DNA of 64,000 bases from Burkholderiales bacterium (lineage in GTDB: Bacteria; Pseudomonadota; Gammaproteobacteria; Burkholderiales; Ga0077523). The notes under the pieces are model-generated. The model was not told the origin of the DNA. It worked only from the letters and a program-made list of their open reading frames with translations, and ran no database searches. This document shows, piece by piece, positions 31,241-40,268 of the stretch (position 1 is the stretch's first letter; every line of letters starts with the position of its first letter). The position numbers and the translations under genes are program-made. Location of the stretch: the NCBI GenBank assembly GCA_019745565.1, contig JAIESW010000016.1:1-64000 (forward strand), in the 5' to 3' direction.

Positions 31241-31564
31241 GAGCCACGCACGATAGTTGAGGGAGAGAGTCTCTGAATATCTTCGGACGATGAGGCCGTC
31301 TTGCGTGCAACACGTGCCATCGCGACGGAGGAGAGTGTCCGCGTCAGCTCGTGTCGCGATGCAGTATGCGCAACTCGCGTGCGATCGGGAACGACGTTTC
31401 GTTGCGTTGTTTATGCACGGCAGGAATACGTTACGGGACATGTGCTCGAGACCAACCTTGTCCGCATGGCACCGGAGCGATGGGAATATTCAAACAACCA
31501 ATCGTTGTTGGTTGGCCTCCGTGCCCGTCCCTATCCTCGAGGGTCGGTGATATCGGGGTCTGGA

Positions 31565-32533
31565 ATGCGAAGCATCGGAGTATGGGCAGTGTTGCTGGGA
31601 TTCGTGTGTGGCACCGTCGCAGCGGAAGAACGCCTGGCGGAGCTACGGCTGGACTACGCCTACTACTCTCCCTCAAGCCTGGTCGCGAAGCGCTTCGGCT
31701 GGGTGGAGAGCGCTGTCGCCGCCGACGGGACGCGAGTGAAATGGGTGCTGAGCCAGGGCAGCAATCGCGCGCTGGAATACCTGAACGGCGGCGGCGTGGA
31801 CTTCGCGAGCACAGCAGGACTCGCTGCGTTGCTCGCCCGGGCGAACGGCAATCCGGTGCGGACGGTGTACGTGTATTCGCGGCCGGAGTGGACGGCGCTG
31901 GCGGTGTCGAAGGATTCTCCGATTCGCAGCGTGACCGACCTGAAGGGTCGCAAGGTGGCCGCGACGAAAGGCACCGACCCTTATCTGTTCCTGCTGCGCA
32001 GCCTGAGAGCCTTCAACGTGCCGCGGTCCGAGGTGGAGATCGTGCACCTCCAGCATCCTGATGGCCGGGTCGCACTGGAGCAGGGTCGGGTCGACGCGTG
32101 GGCCGGGCTCGATCCGCATCTCGCGGCGTCGGAACTGGAGGCGGGCTCCCGCCTGCTATATCGGAACACGGCATTCAACAGCTTCGGTGTGCTCAACACG
32201 GCCGATGCGTTTCTTGCTGCCCATCCCAAGGTGGTTGAACGCGTGATCGCCGTCTACGAACGGGCACGGCGGTGGATCCTCGAGCATCCCGCCGAAGCGG
32301 CGCGTATCCTGGCCGAGGAATCGAAGCTGCCGCTGGCGGTGGCGCAACGCCAGCTCGAACGCACCGACTTCTCGGTGGCGGTGCCGGGCACCACGCTCGC
32401 GGAGACGCTGCGCGAGGCGGGGCCGATCCTCGAGGCGGAGGGCCTGGTGCGGAAGGGCACCGACATCCCGGCAGCCGTGAATGCGTTGATCGTCTCCCCA
32501 CCCGCGCGCCTCGTCACCGCCGGGCGGGACTGA
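31565..32533 (+). CDS. ABC transporter substrate-binding protein, aliphatic sulfonate type
   Basis: A 322-residue periplasmic protein with a signal peptide (IGVWAVLLGFVCGTVAA). Its type II fold resembles SsuA: LRLDYAYYSPSSLVAKRFGW, VDFASTAGLAALLARA, VTDLKGRKVAATKGTDPY and QGRVDAWAGLDPHLAA. The start at 31565 gives a standard signal peptide. Permease, ATPase and an FMN monooxygenase follow in one run, pointing to uptake and desulfonation of an organosulfur compound. Confidence 0.88.
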   Translation: MRSIGVWAVLLGFVCGTVAAEERLAELRLDYAYYSPSSLVAKRFGWVESAVAADGTRVKWVLSQGSNRALEYLNGGGVDFASTAGLAALLARANGNPVRTVYVYSRPEWTALAVSKDSPIRSVTDLKGRKVAATKGTDPYLFLLRSLRAFNVPRSEVEIVHLQHPDGRVALEQGRVDAWAGLDPHLAASELEAGSRLLYRNTAFNSFGVLNTADAFLAAHPKVVERVIAVYERARRWILEHPAEAARILAEESKLPLAVAQRQLERTDFSVAVPGTTLAETLREAGPILEAEGLVRKGTDIPAAVNALIVSPPARLVTAGRD

Positions 32534-32539
32534 TACGGG

Positions 32540-33394
32540 ATGCAGCACTTCACCGCGCGGCCCCTGACCCATGAACTGGGCGAGGATCCGGCCGCCTGGA
32601 CGACGGAGCCGCAGCGAGTATCGGTCCCTGTCGGAGTCTGGTTCCCGCTTGCGGTCGTGCTGCTGTTGGAAGCGGCCGTGCGAGCAGGGTGGATCCCGGC
32701 GCACCTGCTGCCGGCGCCGACCACAGTGCTCTCAACTTTGTACGACCTCGCCGCGAGCGGTGCGTTGTGGCAGCACGTGGCCGCGAGCGGGACGCGCATC
32801 GCGACCGGGTTTGCGATCGGCGCCGTTGCCGGCGTCGTGCTGGGCCTCGCTACCGGATTGCGGCGCAGCCTGGAGGCAGCATTCGATCCCACCTTCCAGG
32901 CGCTGCGCGCGATTCCGAGCCTCGCCTGGGTCCCGCTGCTGTTGCTCTGGCTGGGCATCGACGAGGCGCCCAAGATCGTGCTCATCGCCATCGGTGCGTT
33001 GTTTCCCGTCTATCTCAGCGTGCAGTCCGGTGTGCGCAACGTCGATCGGAAGCTGGTGGAACTGGCCCAGGCGTTCGGTCTGGGGCAACCGGCCATCGCC
33101 TGGCGGGTGCTGTTGCCGGCATCGCTGCCGAGCCTCTTCACGGGCTTGCGTCAGGCGCTCAGCCTGAGCTGGATGTTCCTGGTCGCCGCCGAACTCATCG
33201 CGGCGACGCGAGGCATCGGCTATCTGTTGACCGACGGACGCGAGACCGGTCGCGCCGATGTGGTGCTGGCGGCCATCGTCGTACTTGCCGTGCTCGGCAA
33301 GCTGTCGGATGGCGTCCTGAAGTTCGTCGAGGCACGTGCGCTGCGCTGGCGCGATGCGTTCGATCCCGGCGCCGGATCGGGGCAGCGGACATGA
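32540..33394 (+). CDS. ABC transporter permease, SsuC type
   Basis: A 284-residue permease with about six helices. The coupling loop is FGLGQPAIAWRVLLPASLPSLFTGLRQ and the family stretch RAIPSLAWVPLLLLWLGIDEAPK is typical of sulfonate permeases. It starts 6 bp after the binding protein and overlaps the ATPase gene by 4 bp (ATGA). Confidence 0.92.
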   Translation: MQHFTARPLTHELGEDPAAWTTEPQRVSVPVGVWFPLAVVLLLEAAVRAGWIPAHLLPAPTTVLSTLYDLAASGALWQHVAASGTRIATGFAIGAVAGVVLGLATGLRRSLEAAFDPTFQALRAIPSLAWVPLLLLWLGIDEAPKIVLIAIGALFPVYLSVQSGVRNVDRKLVELAQAFGLGQPAIAWRVLLPASLPSLFTGLRQALSLSWMFLVAAELIAATRGIGYLLTDGRETGRADVVLAAIVVLAVLGKLSDGVLKFVEARALRWRDAFDPGAGSGQRT

Positions 33395-34134
33395 GCCCGG
33401 TTGGACCCGTCATCGAAGCGACGATCCGTGGCAAGAGCTACGGTGCTAGAGCCGTCCTGGAAAACTTCAAGCTCACCGTCGCGCCGGGTGAGATCGTGGC
33501 CTTGCTGGGGCCGAGCGGTTGCGGCAAGAGCACGGCGCTGCGGATCGTGGCGGGGCTGGACCGGGACTTCGATGGTGAAGTGCGCGTGCTCGGTCAACGT
33601 GTGCGCGAACCCTCATCCGCAGTCGGGGTGATGTTCCAGGAGCCGCGGTTGCTGCCCTGGCTCTCGGTCGCGCGCAACGTCGCGTTCGCGGTGGACGGTG
33701 TCGAGGGGGCCATGCCGAGGGTCGAAGCCCTGCTCGAGGAGGTGGGTCTCGCCGGATGGGGGAATGCTTTGCCGCGTGCACTGTCGGGCGGCATGGAGCA
33801 GCGGGTCGCCCTGGCGCGCGCGCTGTTTCGCGAGCCGGCGATCCTGCTGCTCGATGAACCCTTCGGTGCGGTGGATGCGCTCACGCGGGCCCGGCTCCAG
33901 TCGTTGCTGCTGCGAGTGACTGCACGTCACGGTACGACCGTGGTGCTGGTGACGCACGACACGCGCGAAGCGGTACTGCTCGCCGATCGGGTCGTGGTCA
34001 TGTCCGCGGAAGCGGCGCGGCGAAGCGTCGAGATTCCGGTGCCGTTGCCGCGTCCACGCGAGCGGCTCGGCGCCGAACCCACCGTCCTCGAAACCCGGTT
34101 GCTGGATGCGCTGGGCATTGCCCACACGGACTGA
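33391..34134 (+). CDS. ABC transporter ATP-binding protein, SsuB type
   Basis: A 247-residue ATPase with Walker [11 protein letters not shown]-loop MFQEPRLLPW, signature LSGGM, Walker [15 protein letters not shown] and switch His (VTHD). The FQEPRLLPW and DEPFGAVD forms match SsuB. It ends 18 bp before the monooxygenase gene. Confidence 0.93.
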   Translation: MSPVGPVIEATIRGKSYGARAVLENFKLTVAPGEIVALLGPSGCGKSTALRIVAGLDRDFDGEVRVLGQRVREPSSAVGVMFQEPRLLPWLSVARNVAFAVDGVEGAMPRVEALLEEVGLAGWGNALPRALSGGMEQRVALARALFREPAILLLDEPFGAVDALTRARLQSLLLRVTARHGTTVVLVTHDTREAVLLADRVVVMSAEAARRSVEIPVPLPRPRERLGAEPTVLETRLLDALGIAHTD

Positions 34135-34152
34135 ACGATTGCACGGAGCACC

Positions 34153-35514
34153 ATGAGCAAGAGACAGATGCATCTGGGGGCCTTTCTCATCGCGGGTCCT
34201 TGCGCCCATAGTCACGCTTTGTGGCGCCACCCCGACGGCGAGGCCGGGTTCCTCGATCCGCGCTACTACGAGCGCATTGCCGTCACGTTGGAGCGGGGGT
34301 TGTTCGATTTCGCCTTCTTCGCCGACCGGTTGGCGATGTCGTCCACCTACGGCGACGGCCATGAGACCGGTGCGCGCTTCGGCGATCAGGATTCGACGCG
34401 GCTCGATCCGATGCTGGTCACGGCGCTGATGGCGGCCGTGACGCGGTTTCTCGGGCTCGCCGCCACGCGTTCCACCACCTACTTCCCGCCCTATCAGGTC
34501 GCGCGTGCGTTTGCGACCCTCGACCATCTTTCGAAGGGGCGGGCGGGTTGGAACGTCGTGACGTCGGTGAACGAGGGCGAGGCGCGCAACCACGGCTTGG
34601 AAGCCCATCTCGGTCACGACGCACGCTACGACAGCGCCGACGAGTTCATGGACGTGGTGTTCCGTCTGTGGGAGAGCTGGGACGCCGACGCGCTGGTGCT
34701 CGATCGCGAGAACGGCATCTACGCCGACCCTGATCGTGTTCATCCGCTGCGACATCGAGGTCCGAACCTGCGCTGCGACGGACCGCTCAACATTCCGCGT
34801 AGTCCGCAGGGCCGGCCGGTGATCATCCAGGCGGGTGCATCGGCGCGCGGCAAGGACTTTGCAGCGCGTTGGGCCGAGGTCGTGTTTGCCCTGCAACCCA
34901 CCACGTCGGGCATGCAGCGCTTCTACGCCGACCTGAAGGCCGCGGTGGAACGTGCGGGGCGGCCGGCGGATGCGTGCCGGATCCTGCCCGCAGTGATGCC
35001 CTTCGTCAGCGAGAGCCGCGCCGAAGCCGAGGAGAAGCTCGCCCGGCACAACGAACTGGTGCACTCATTGGTGGGCCTTTCCACCATGTCGAGCCACATG
35101 AACTTCGATTTCGCCAAGCTGCCGATCGACCAGCCCCTTGGGGCCGTCGAAGTTCAGGGCATGCAGGGAATGCTGGCGGCCGTTCGCACGCTCGATCCTT
35201 CGGGCGAACTGACGCTGGGCGAGATCGGGCGTCGCTATGGTCAAAGCGTCCTCGTTCCGCAGGTGGCCGGGACGGCGAGGGACGTGGCCGACCGTCTCGA
35301 GGCGTGGTTCGGCGAGCACGCCGCCGACGGGTTCATGATCTCGCCTGCGTATCTGCCGGGCGGCTTCGACGACTTTATCCGCGGCGTGGTGCCGGAGCTG
35401 CAACGGCGCGGACTGTTCCGCTCCTTCTACACCGGGAGTACGCTGCGCGAAAATCTGTTCGGGACGGCTTCAGTACATCGCGAAGCAAGCGATCTGCAGG
35501 GGGCATCAGCATAG
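34153..35514 (+). CDS. NtaA/SnaA/DszA-family FMN-dependent monooxygenase
   Basis: A 453-residue flavin monooxygenase of the luciferase-like (LLM) class. The family motifs are FDFAFFADRLAMSS, SKGRAGWNVVTSVN and RYDSADEFMDVVFRLWESW. Relatives cleave nitrilotriacetate (NtaA), dimethyl sulfone (SfnG-like) and dibenzothiophene sulfone (DszA), using reduced FMN from a separate reductase. No reductase lies next to it. With the sulfonate-type importer it probably releases sulfite from an organosulfur compound. Confidence 0.88.
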   Translation: MSKRQMHLGAFLIAGPCAHSHALWRHPDGEAGFLDPRYYERIAVTLERGLFDFAFFADRLAMSSTYGDGHETGARFGDQDSTRLDPMLVTALMAAVTRFLGLAATRSTTYFPPYQVARAFATLDHLSKGRAGWNVVTSVNEGEARNHGLEAHLGHDARYDSADEFMDVVFRLWESWDADALVLDRENGIYADPDRVHPLRHRGPNLRCDGPLNIPRSPQGRPVIIQAGASARGKDFAARWAEVVFALQPTTSGMQRFYADLKAAVERAGRPADACRILPAVMPFVSESRAEAEEKLARHNELVHSLVGLSTMSSHMNFDFAKLPIDQPLGAVEVQGMQGMLAAVRTLDPSGELTLGEIGRRYGQSVLVPQVAGTARDVADRLEAWFGEHAADGFMISPAYLPGGFDDFIRGVVPELQRRGLFRSFYTGSTLRENLFGTASVHREASDLQGASA

Positions 35515-35582
35515 GCGAAAGCGGAATTTCGGCAGGGCCGGCGGCTGGCATAGACTGCAATGTCCTGCAGCGGAGCAAGACC

Positions 35583-36422
35583 ATGACGACCATCGACGCG
35601 GGCCAGTGGCTGGCCGGACTCAACGAAACCATCTTTCCTGAAGCGCCGCTCACTGCAGACGCGGGCGGCACTTTCGCCGGACAGTTCCGGCGGCGCGTAC
35701 TGTCGAGCGTGTATCAGCCGGTGCTGAGCACCGTGGACGGTGCCACCGTTGCGCATTCGGCACGCGTGCGTGTCAGCTTCGAAGGTCAGCCCGAAGCTCC
35801 GGCCGGCGTGTTTGCGATCACGGGACCGGACTCGCTGGTGGTGCAGCTCGACCGGTCGGCGCGCACGCTGCACGCGCTCAACTACTACCCGAAGGCGCGT
35901 GCCACCTGGCGTCTGTTCCTGCGCGTGCAGGCGCGTCTGGTGGAGAGTGTCGGCAGCGGTCACGGCCGTGTCTTCGAGGGCATCCTCGGCCGTCTCGGTG
36001 TTCCGACCAAGGACGTGGTGATCGAATTGCCGCGGCACCCGAACGAGGATCCGGCGCTATACGCGCGGGCGCTGCTCAGCTATCGCAGCCTCGGCTATCG
36101 CGTTGCCTCCGAGTGCCTCGATCTCGATGATCCGTTGCTGTCGGGGCGCTACGAAGTCATTCCGGACATCGTGGCCGTCGATCCGCGCTGGCTGCCCGAC
36201 CGCTCCGCACTCGATCGCCTGATCGGGCAGATCCGTCACCGCGGCGCCACTGCGTTGGTCCACCGGATCGAGAGTCTCGAACATGCCGAGCACGCCGTTG
36301 CGGCAGGGGCCGATCTGCTGCAGGGCTTTCATCTGGGGCGTCCGGCGCGCCGTCCGGAAACCGTGAAGCTCGACACGGACCTTGCGAAATTGCACCGCAG
36401 CGCGCGCGAAACGGTGGCCTGA
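35583..36422 (+). CDS. Degenerate EAL-domain protein (probably catalytically inactive)
   Basis: A 279-residue protein with the fold outline of an EAL domain: SSVYQPVLSTVDG at the start and IESLEHAEHAVAAGADLLQGFHLGRPA at the end, the latter typical of EAL phosphodiesterases. The EALxR motif is replaced (AHSARVRVSF), the DDFGTGYSS motif is absent (ECLDLDDPLLS), and Lys of KxD is Ala (VAVDPRW). c-di-GMP hydrolysis is therefore unlikely, and a binding or scaffold role is more probable. Its location amid sulfur genes is unexpected. Confidence 0.7.
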   Translation: MTTIDAGQWLAGLNETIFPEAPLTADAGGTFAGQFRRRVLSSVYQPVLSTVDGATVAHSARVRVSFEGQPEAPAGVFAITGPDSLVVQLDRSARTLHALNYYPKARATWRLFLRVQARLVESVGSGHGRVFEGILGRLGVPTKDVVIELPRHPNEDPALYARALLSYRSLGYRVASECLDLDDPLLSGRYEVIPDIVAVDPRWLPDRSALDRLIGQIRHRGATALVHRIESLEHAEHAVAAGADLLQGFHLGRPARRPETVKLDTDLAKLHRSARETVA

Positions 36423-36469
36423 TCCGTCGGCGTTCGGCGAGAATACGTTCCCCGAACCCGGAGACGACC

Positions 36470-36991
36470 ATGGAATCCGACGCCCTGCGCCAGCTGCAAG
36501 CTCCGCTCAAGGAGCGCTACCGCAACGAACCCACTGCCGCGTCGATCACGCTGCACGCGCGCGGCGAACTGGGATCGGAATCGATCTCGTGCCGGATCGA
36601 AACCGGCAAGGCCCTGGTGGAGGCTGGTCTGCATCCGGCCACCGGGGGCGACGGCAGCCTCGCGTGCTCCGGCGACATGCTGCTCGAAGCATTGGTTGCG
36701 TGCGCCGGCGTCACGTTGAACGCGGTGGCGACGGCCTTGGGAATCACGATCCGCAGCGGTTCGGTGCGCGCCGAAGGCGACCTGGATTTCCGCGGCACAC
36801 TGGGGGTCGAGAAAGGTGTTCCCGTGGGATTCCGTGACATCCGCCTCGCGTTCGATCTCGACACGGACGCGACGGCTGAGCAGCAGGCGACGCTCCTCAA
36901 GCTGACGGAACGCTATTGCGTGATCCTGCAGACGCTCCGCAATGCCCCGCCGGTGAGCACGGCACTGAACACGGCTACCGCGGCCGCCTGA
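36470..36991 (+). CDS. OsmC-family protein (first of two)
   Basis: A 173-residue OsmC/Ohr-type protein with the two conserved Cys: VACAGVTLNAVA and ERYCVILQT. The family reduces organic peroxides or acts as sulfur-linked stress protein. The start at 36470 has GGAGACGACC just upstream. It ends near the convergent flavin monooxygenase gene. A second, different OsmC lies at 38309-38875. Confidence 0.87.
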   Translation: MESDALRQLQAPLKERYRNEPTAASITLHARGELGSESISCRIETGKALVEAGLHPATGGDGSLACSGDMLLEALVACAGVTLNAVATALGITIRSGSVRAEGDLDFRGTLGVEKGVPVGFRDIRLAFDLDTDATAEQQATLLKLTERYCVILQTLRNAPPVSTALNTATAAA

Positions 36992-36997
36992 CGCGGG

Positions 36998-38278
36998 TCA
37001 GGCGCCGGCGGCAGCCTGTTCGACGTTGCGTGGCTGCACCGCCCTGGCGCCGAGATGGTCGGCGAGGTGTGCGGTGAGATCGCGAGCGTCATCGCCGACG
37101 CCGTCGATGAGGCTCGACTTGCGACGGCGCAGGAACGGCAGCCCCATCACGTAGAGTCCGGGCGATTCGGTGACGACGCCGCCGTCGTGGCGGATATTGC
37201 CCTTGGGATCGAGCACCGGCACTTGCAGCCACGAGTAGTCCGGGCGAAAGCCGGTGGCCCACAGGATGGTCTTGACGGTGCCGCGGGTGAGATCGAGCAG
37301 CAGCGGCGGCGAGGCTTCGATCGCCGTGGGCTCGTACCGTTGCGGCGGCGCGAACTCGGCATCGCGTCCGCGTTCGGTGACCCAGGTGTCGATCGCATCC
37401 AGCAGCCGATGCATCTTGAGATCGGCCAGGGCGCAGACATTCCGGAGCGAGCCGGAGAACTGCGCCTTGCCTTCGGCATTGACGCCGGCCAGCCGTCCCA
37501 CGAGCTTCACGCCGATGGTGGTCAACGAGTTGAGGTCGATATTGCGCCGGTCCGGATAGCCGGCGAGTTGCAGCGACGCGACGTTGCGGGCACGCACGAT
37601 GTCGTCGATCGTGTCGAAGGGTTCGTCGAGTAAGCCGACGGCATCCATCCACCATTGGATGTCGCGGCCGCGATAGACGCGCGGTACGCGCACGTGCTCG
37701 CCGACCGCAAGCGTGACCGGTCGACCGGAGCGATGGATCTCGTCGGCGAGCTGGGCGCCGGTGGCCGACGCACCCACGACGAGCACGCCACCCGGGGCGA
37801 GTTGATCGGGATTGCGGTACTCGTTTGCGCCCAGGGTGGCGATGCCGGCCGGTACCGAACGTGCGACAGCCGGAATCTGCGGCAGATTGAACGCCCCGGT
37901 GGCGAGGATCACGGAGTCGGCGTGCCAGATACCGCGGTCGGTCTCCACTTCGTAGCCGTCGTCGTTGCGGCGAACGGCCGTGACCTTGGTGCCGGTCTGC
38001 ACCGGTGCCGCGATGGCTTTCGCGTAGCCTTCGATGAACGCGATGGTCTCCGGCATGGTGCGGAAGCCATCGGGGTCGTCACCCTCGTAGCCGTAGCCCG
38101 GGAGTCGACTCTGCCAATTGGGCGTGAGCAGACGCAGCGAATCCCAGCGCTCTCGCTTCCAGGTATTGGCAACTTCGCCGCGCTCCAGGACCACGTGGTC
38201 GATGGAGCGCTGCGTAAGCCACCAGCTTGCAGCGAGGCCGGACTGTCCGGCCCCGATCACTACGGTCGTTGTGCGCAT
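36998..38278 (-). CDS. Flavin-containing monooxygenase-like FAD/NAD(P)-binding protein
   Basis: A 426-residue flavoprotein. The FAD-binding GxGxxG is VVIGAGQSGLAASWWL at the N-terminus, the NADP-binding one is VLVVGASATGAQLADEI near residue 165, and LWATGFRPDYSW is the C-terminal ATGF motif. The family includes flavin monooxygenases and CzcO-type reductases acting on S- or N-containing compounds. Placed between two OsmC genes, it may oxidise an organosulfur substrate. Confidence 0.85.
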   Translation of the reverse strand: MRTTTVVIGAGQSGLAASWWLTQRSIDHVVLERGEVANTWKRERWDSLRLLTPNWQSRLPGYGYEGDDPDGFRTMPETIAFIEGYAKAIAAPVQTGTKVTAVRRNDDGYEVETDRGIWHADSVILATGAFNLPQIPAVARSVPAGIATLGANEYRNPDQLAPGGVLVVGASATGAQLADEIHRSGRPVTLAVGEHVRVPRVYRGRDIQWWMDAVGLLDEPFDTIDDIVRARNVASLQLAGYPDRRNIDLNSLTTIGVKLVGRLAGVNAEGKAQFSGSLRNVCALADLKMHRLLDAIDTWVTERGRDAEFAPPQRYEPTAIEASPPLLLDLTRGTVKTILWATGFRPDYSWLQVPVLDPKGNIRHDGGVVTESPGLYVMGLPFLRRRKSSLIDGVGDDARDLTAHLADHLGARAVQPRNVEQAAAGA

Positions 38279-38308
38279 ACGGCGATTACGGAACCTACTG
38301 CAGCTGGA

Positions 38309-38875
38309 CTACTTCACCTCCACGGTGACGTTCGTGGGGTTGGTGATGATGTCGAAGACCGCGGAACGCTTTTGCGACTGCGCCACCAGCGCCTTGATGT
38401 CGTCGGGCGAGGCGTCCGCGTCGATCTTGTACGTCACCTTGACGCCGTCGAAGCCGTTGCGCACGTCGCTGTCGGCTCCAAGGATGCCGCGGATGTCCAT
38501 GCCGGCTTCGAGGGTGGCCGTCACCGAGCGCAGCTGGATGCCGCGCAATTGAGCGACGGACGCCACGCCGGCTGTCAGGCAGCTTGCAAGACCGGCGAGC
38601 ACCAGCTCCACCGGCGTGGCGCCCTTGTCCTCCGATGCGAAGATTTCGGGGTGGTCGGCCTCGAACGTGAACGTGCTCTTGTGCTTCTGTTCGGCGCCCA
38701 GGCCGAAGAAGCCGTTGACGTCGGTGCGGCTGTGGGTGCCGTTCACCCAGTTGACCGAGGCGCGCCACTTGAACTGGGCGGCTTCCGGCGCCTTGGTGAG
38801 GGCCTCGCGAGCGCCCAGGAGGGCATCGACGTTCACGCCGTTGTTGACGGGCTTTTCAGTGGTGGTGGCGGTCAT
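38309..38875 (-). CDS. OsmC-family protein (second of two)
   Basis: A 188-residue OsmC-type protein: RASVNWVNGTHSRTDVNGFF, then ATPVELVLAGLASCLTAGVAS with the first conserved Cys. The second Cys of Ohr-type enzymes is not evident in the C-terminus (QSQKRSAVFDIITNPTNVTV), unlike the other OsmC here, so peroxidase activity is uncertain. The same type is often linked to sulfur-starvation genes. An AT-rich control region with the inverted repeat AAAATGG-N7-CCATTTT lies upstream. Confidence 0.87.
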   Translation of the reverse strand: MTATTTEKPVNNGVNVDALLGAREALTKAPEAAQFKWRASVNWVNGTHSRTDVNGFFGLGAEQKHKSTFTFEADHPEIFASEDKGATPVELVLAGLASCLTAGVASVAQLRGIQLRSVTATLEAGMDIRGILGADSDVRNGFDGVKVTYKIDADASPDDIKALVAQSQKRSAVFDIITNPTNVTVEVK

Positions 38876-39005
38876 GGATCACTCCTCGTGTCAGGTGAAA
38901 AGGTTCGTTAGGGTAGCAGTCTTATTCCAAAATGGATCGATGCCATTTTATGAATTATGTGACTTTGCATATTCGTGGATGATCGAAGGACTGAGGGTGC
39001 CATGG
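38876..39005 (-). promoter_or_regulatory. AT-rich control region of the second OsmC gene, candidate CysB site
   Basis: In a G/C-rich genome this gap is A/T-rich. It contains TTATTCC and the perfect inverted repeat AAAATGG (38929-38935) N7 CCATTTT (38943-38949). The cysB gene is directly upstream, and CysB-type sites often carry TTATTCC/GGAATAA. The regulator assignment is inferred. Confidence 0.4.
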
Positions 39006-39950
39006 TCACGACCCGTTCCCGCCGTTGTTGCCGCCGGCCAGTGCGGCTTCGACGACCTTACGGTTCAGCTGGGGGGCGAACCATTCGATGAAATCGTAGA
39101 CGTAGGCACGCAGGTACGTGTGTCGGCGGATGCCGATACGTGTCGTGCTCGGCTCGAACAGGTGGCTCGCATCGAGTGCGGTGAGATGCCTGTCGCGCTT
39201 GGGATCGTAGGCCATGTGCGCGATGATTCCCACGCCGAGCCCCAGTTCCACGTAGGTCTTGATGACGTCGGCATCGATGGCCGTCAGCACGATGTCGGGC
39301 GTGAGGCCCTTCGCTTCGAACGCGTGGTTCATGGTGGAGCGGCCGGTGAACGCGAAGTCGTAGGTGATGAGCGGGTACTCGGCCAGGGCCTCCAGCGTAA
39401 GCTTCTTCAGCTTGGTGAGCTCATGATCGGGCGGCACCACGACGCAGCGGTTCCACTCGTAGCACGGCAGCATGGTGAGCTGGTCGTAGAGATCGAGCGC
39501 CTCGGTGGCGATGGCGATGTCGGCCTGGCCGCCGGTCACCTGCTCCGCGATCTGCGTGGGGCTGCCCTGGCGCAGCGACAAACGCACCTGCGGGTAAGCC
39601 TTCATGAACTTGCGCACCACCGGCGGCAGCGCGTAGCGGGCCTGAGTGTGGGTGGTGGCGATGGTGAAGGAGCCGGTGGTCTCGTGATGGAACTCGGCCG
39701 TGACCTCCTTCAAATTGCGCGCTTCGAGCAGGATGCGCTGGGCGATCTCGATGATCTGCTTGCCCGGTTCGGTGACGCCGACGAAGCGCTTGCCCGAGCG
39801 CACGAAAATCTTCACGCCCAGTTCGTCCTCGAGCTGGAGGATCTGCTTGCTGACACCGGGCTGCGACGTAAACAGCACCTGCGCGGCCTTCGACAGGTTC
39901 AAGTCGTTGCGGGCGACTTCGCAGACGTAACGCAACTGCTGGAGCTTCAA
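39006..39950 (-). CDS. cysB: LysR-family regulator CysB
   Basis: A 314-residue LysR regulator of the CysB/Cbl group. The helix-turn-helix is LRYVCEVARNDLNLSKAAQ and LFTSQPGVSKQILQLEDEL, and the effector domain has THTQARYALP, a conserved CysB signature. CysB senses N-acetylserine and activates sulfur-uptake genes; these lie on both sides. The start codon is TTG at 39950, preceded by GGGAG on the minus strand, which fits the conserved N-terminus (KLQQLRYV). Confidence 0.93.
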   Translation of the reverse strand: MKLQQLRYVCEVARNDLNLSKAAQVLFTSQPGVSKQILQLEDELGVKIFVRSGKRFVGVTEPGKQIIEIAQRILLEARNLKEVTAEFHHETTGSFTIATTHTQARYALPPVVRKFMKAYPQVRLSLRQGSPTQIAEQVTGGQADIAIATEALDLYDQLTMLPCYEWNRCVVVPPDHELTKLKKLTLEALAEYPLITYDFAFTGRSTMNHAFEAKGLTPDIVLTAIDADVIKTYVELGLGVGIIAHMAYDPKRDRHLTALDASHLFEPSTTRIGIRRHTYLRAYVYDFIEWFAPQLNRKVVEAALAGGNNGGNGS

Positions 39951-40268
39951 GCGGTTCTCCCTAAATTCCAGAAAGGAATGTATTCATAACAATAAAGTCG
40001 TTCAGGGCATATGAAGCATACACGTACCTTTGCGCTCGCAACAGGTGATCGGTCGCCTGTTCGAGGTGAGAGGCGGCCCGCCTGCCGGCGGGCCAGACGC
40101 GGTGCGGATGGGGGCATCCGGACCGCGTCTTCGTATTCGGGACCGATTTCACGACGACGATCGGCCCGGGCGGCCGGTGCCCCCTGGCCGCCATCTCGTT
40201 CCACCCCTCGTGAATTCGGCGCACAATGTTGCCCCCCCAGGCGAGACCGGACGTCACACGGAGGAAAC
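39951..40268. other. Control region between cysB and the peroxiredoxin gene
   Basis: No gene is visible in 318 bp. Beside cysB lie ATTCC-N5-GGAAT (39965-39979) and an A/T-rich stretch TATTCATAACAATAAAG, which look like a CysB-type autoregulatory site. The rest is G/C-rich without a recognisable motif. The peroxiredoxin has a strong ribosome site ACGGAGGAAAC. Confidence 0.45.

Larger units (their letters stand above)
30771..31564. other. Gap of about 790 bp with a gene fossil and two hairpins
   Basis: Apart from the azoreductase-like remnant (30964-31170), no gene is visible. A minus-strand terminator-like hairpin lies at 31213-31240. From 31480 on the sequence is A/T-richer, with GAATATTC (31484-31491) and the inverted repeat CAACCAA/TTGGTTG (31495-31514), which probably mark the control region of the importer at 31565. 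Confidence 0.55.

Noticed and set aside
30837..31256. Overlapping frames in the 30.8-31.3 kb gap
   Set aside because: They lack ribosome sites and family signatures. The azoreductase-like fossil in the neighbouring frame explains the local coding bias.
40011..40268. An N-terminal extension of the peroxiredoxin
   Set aside because: The residues before ATG 40269 are Arg-rich and non-conserved, and the strong ribosome site precedes 40269.
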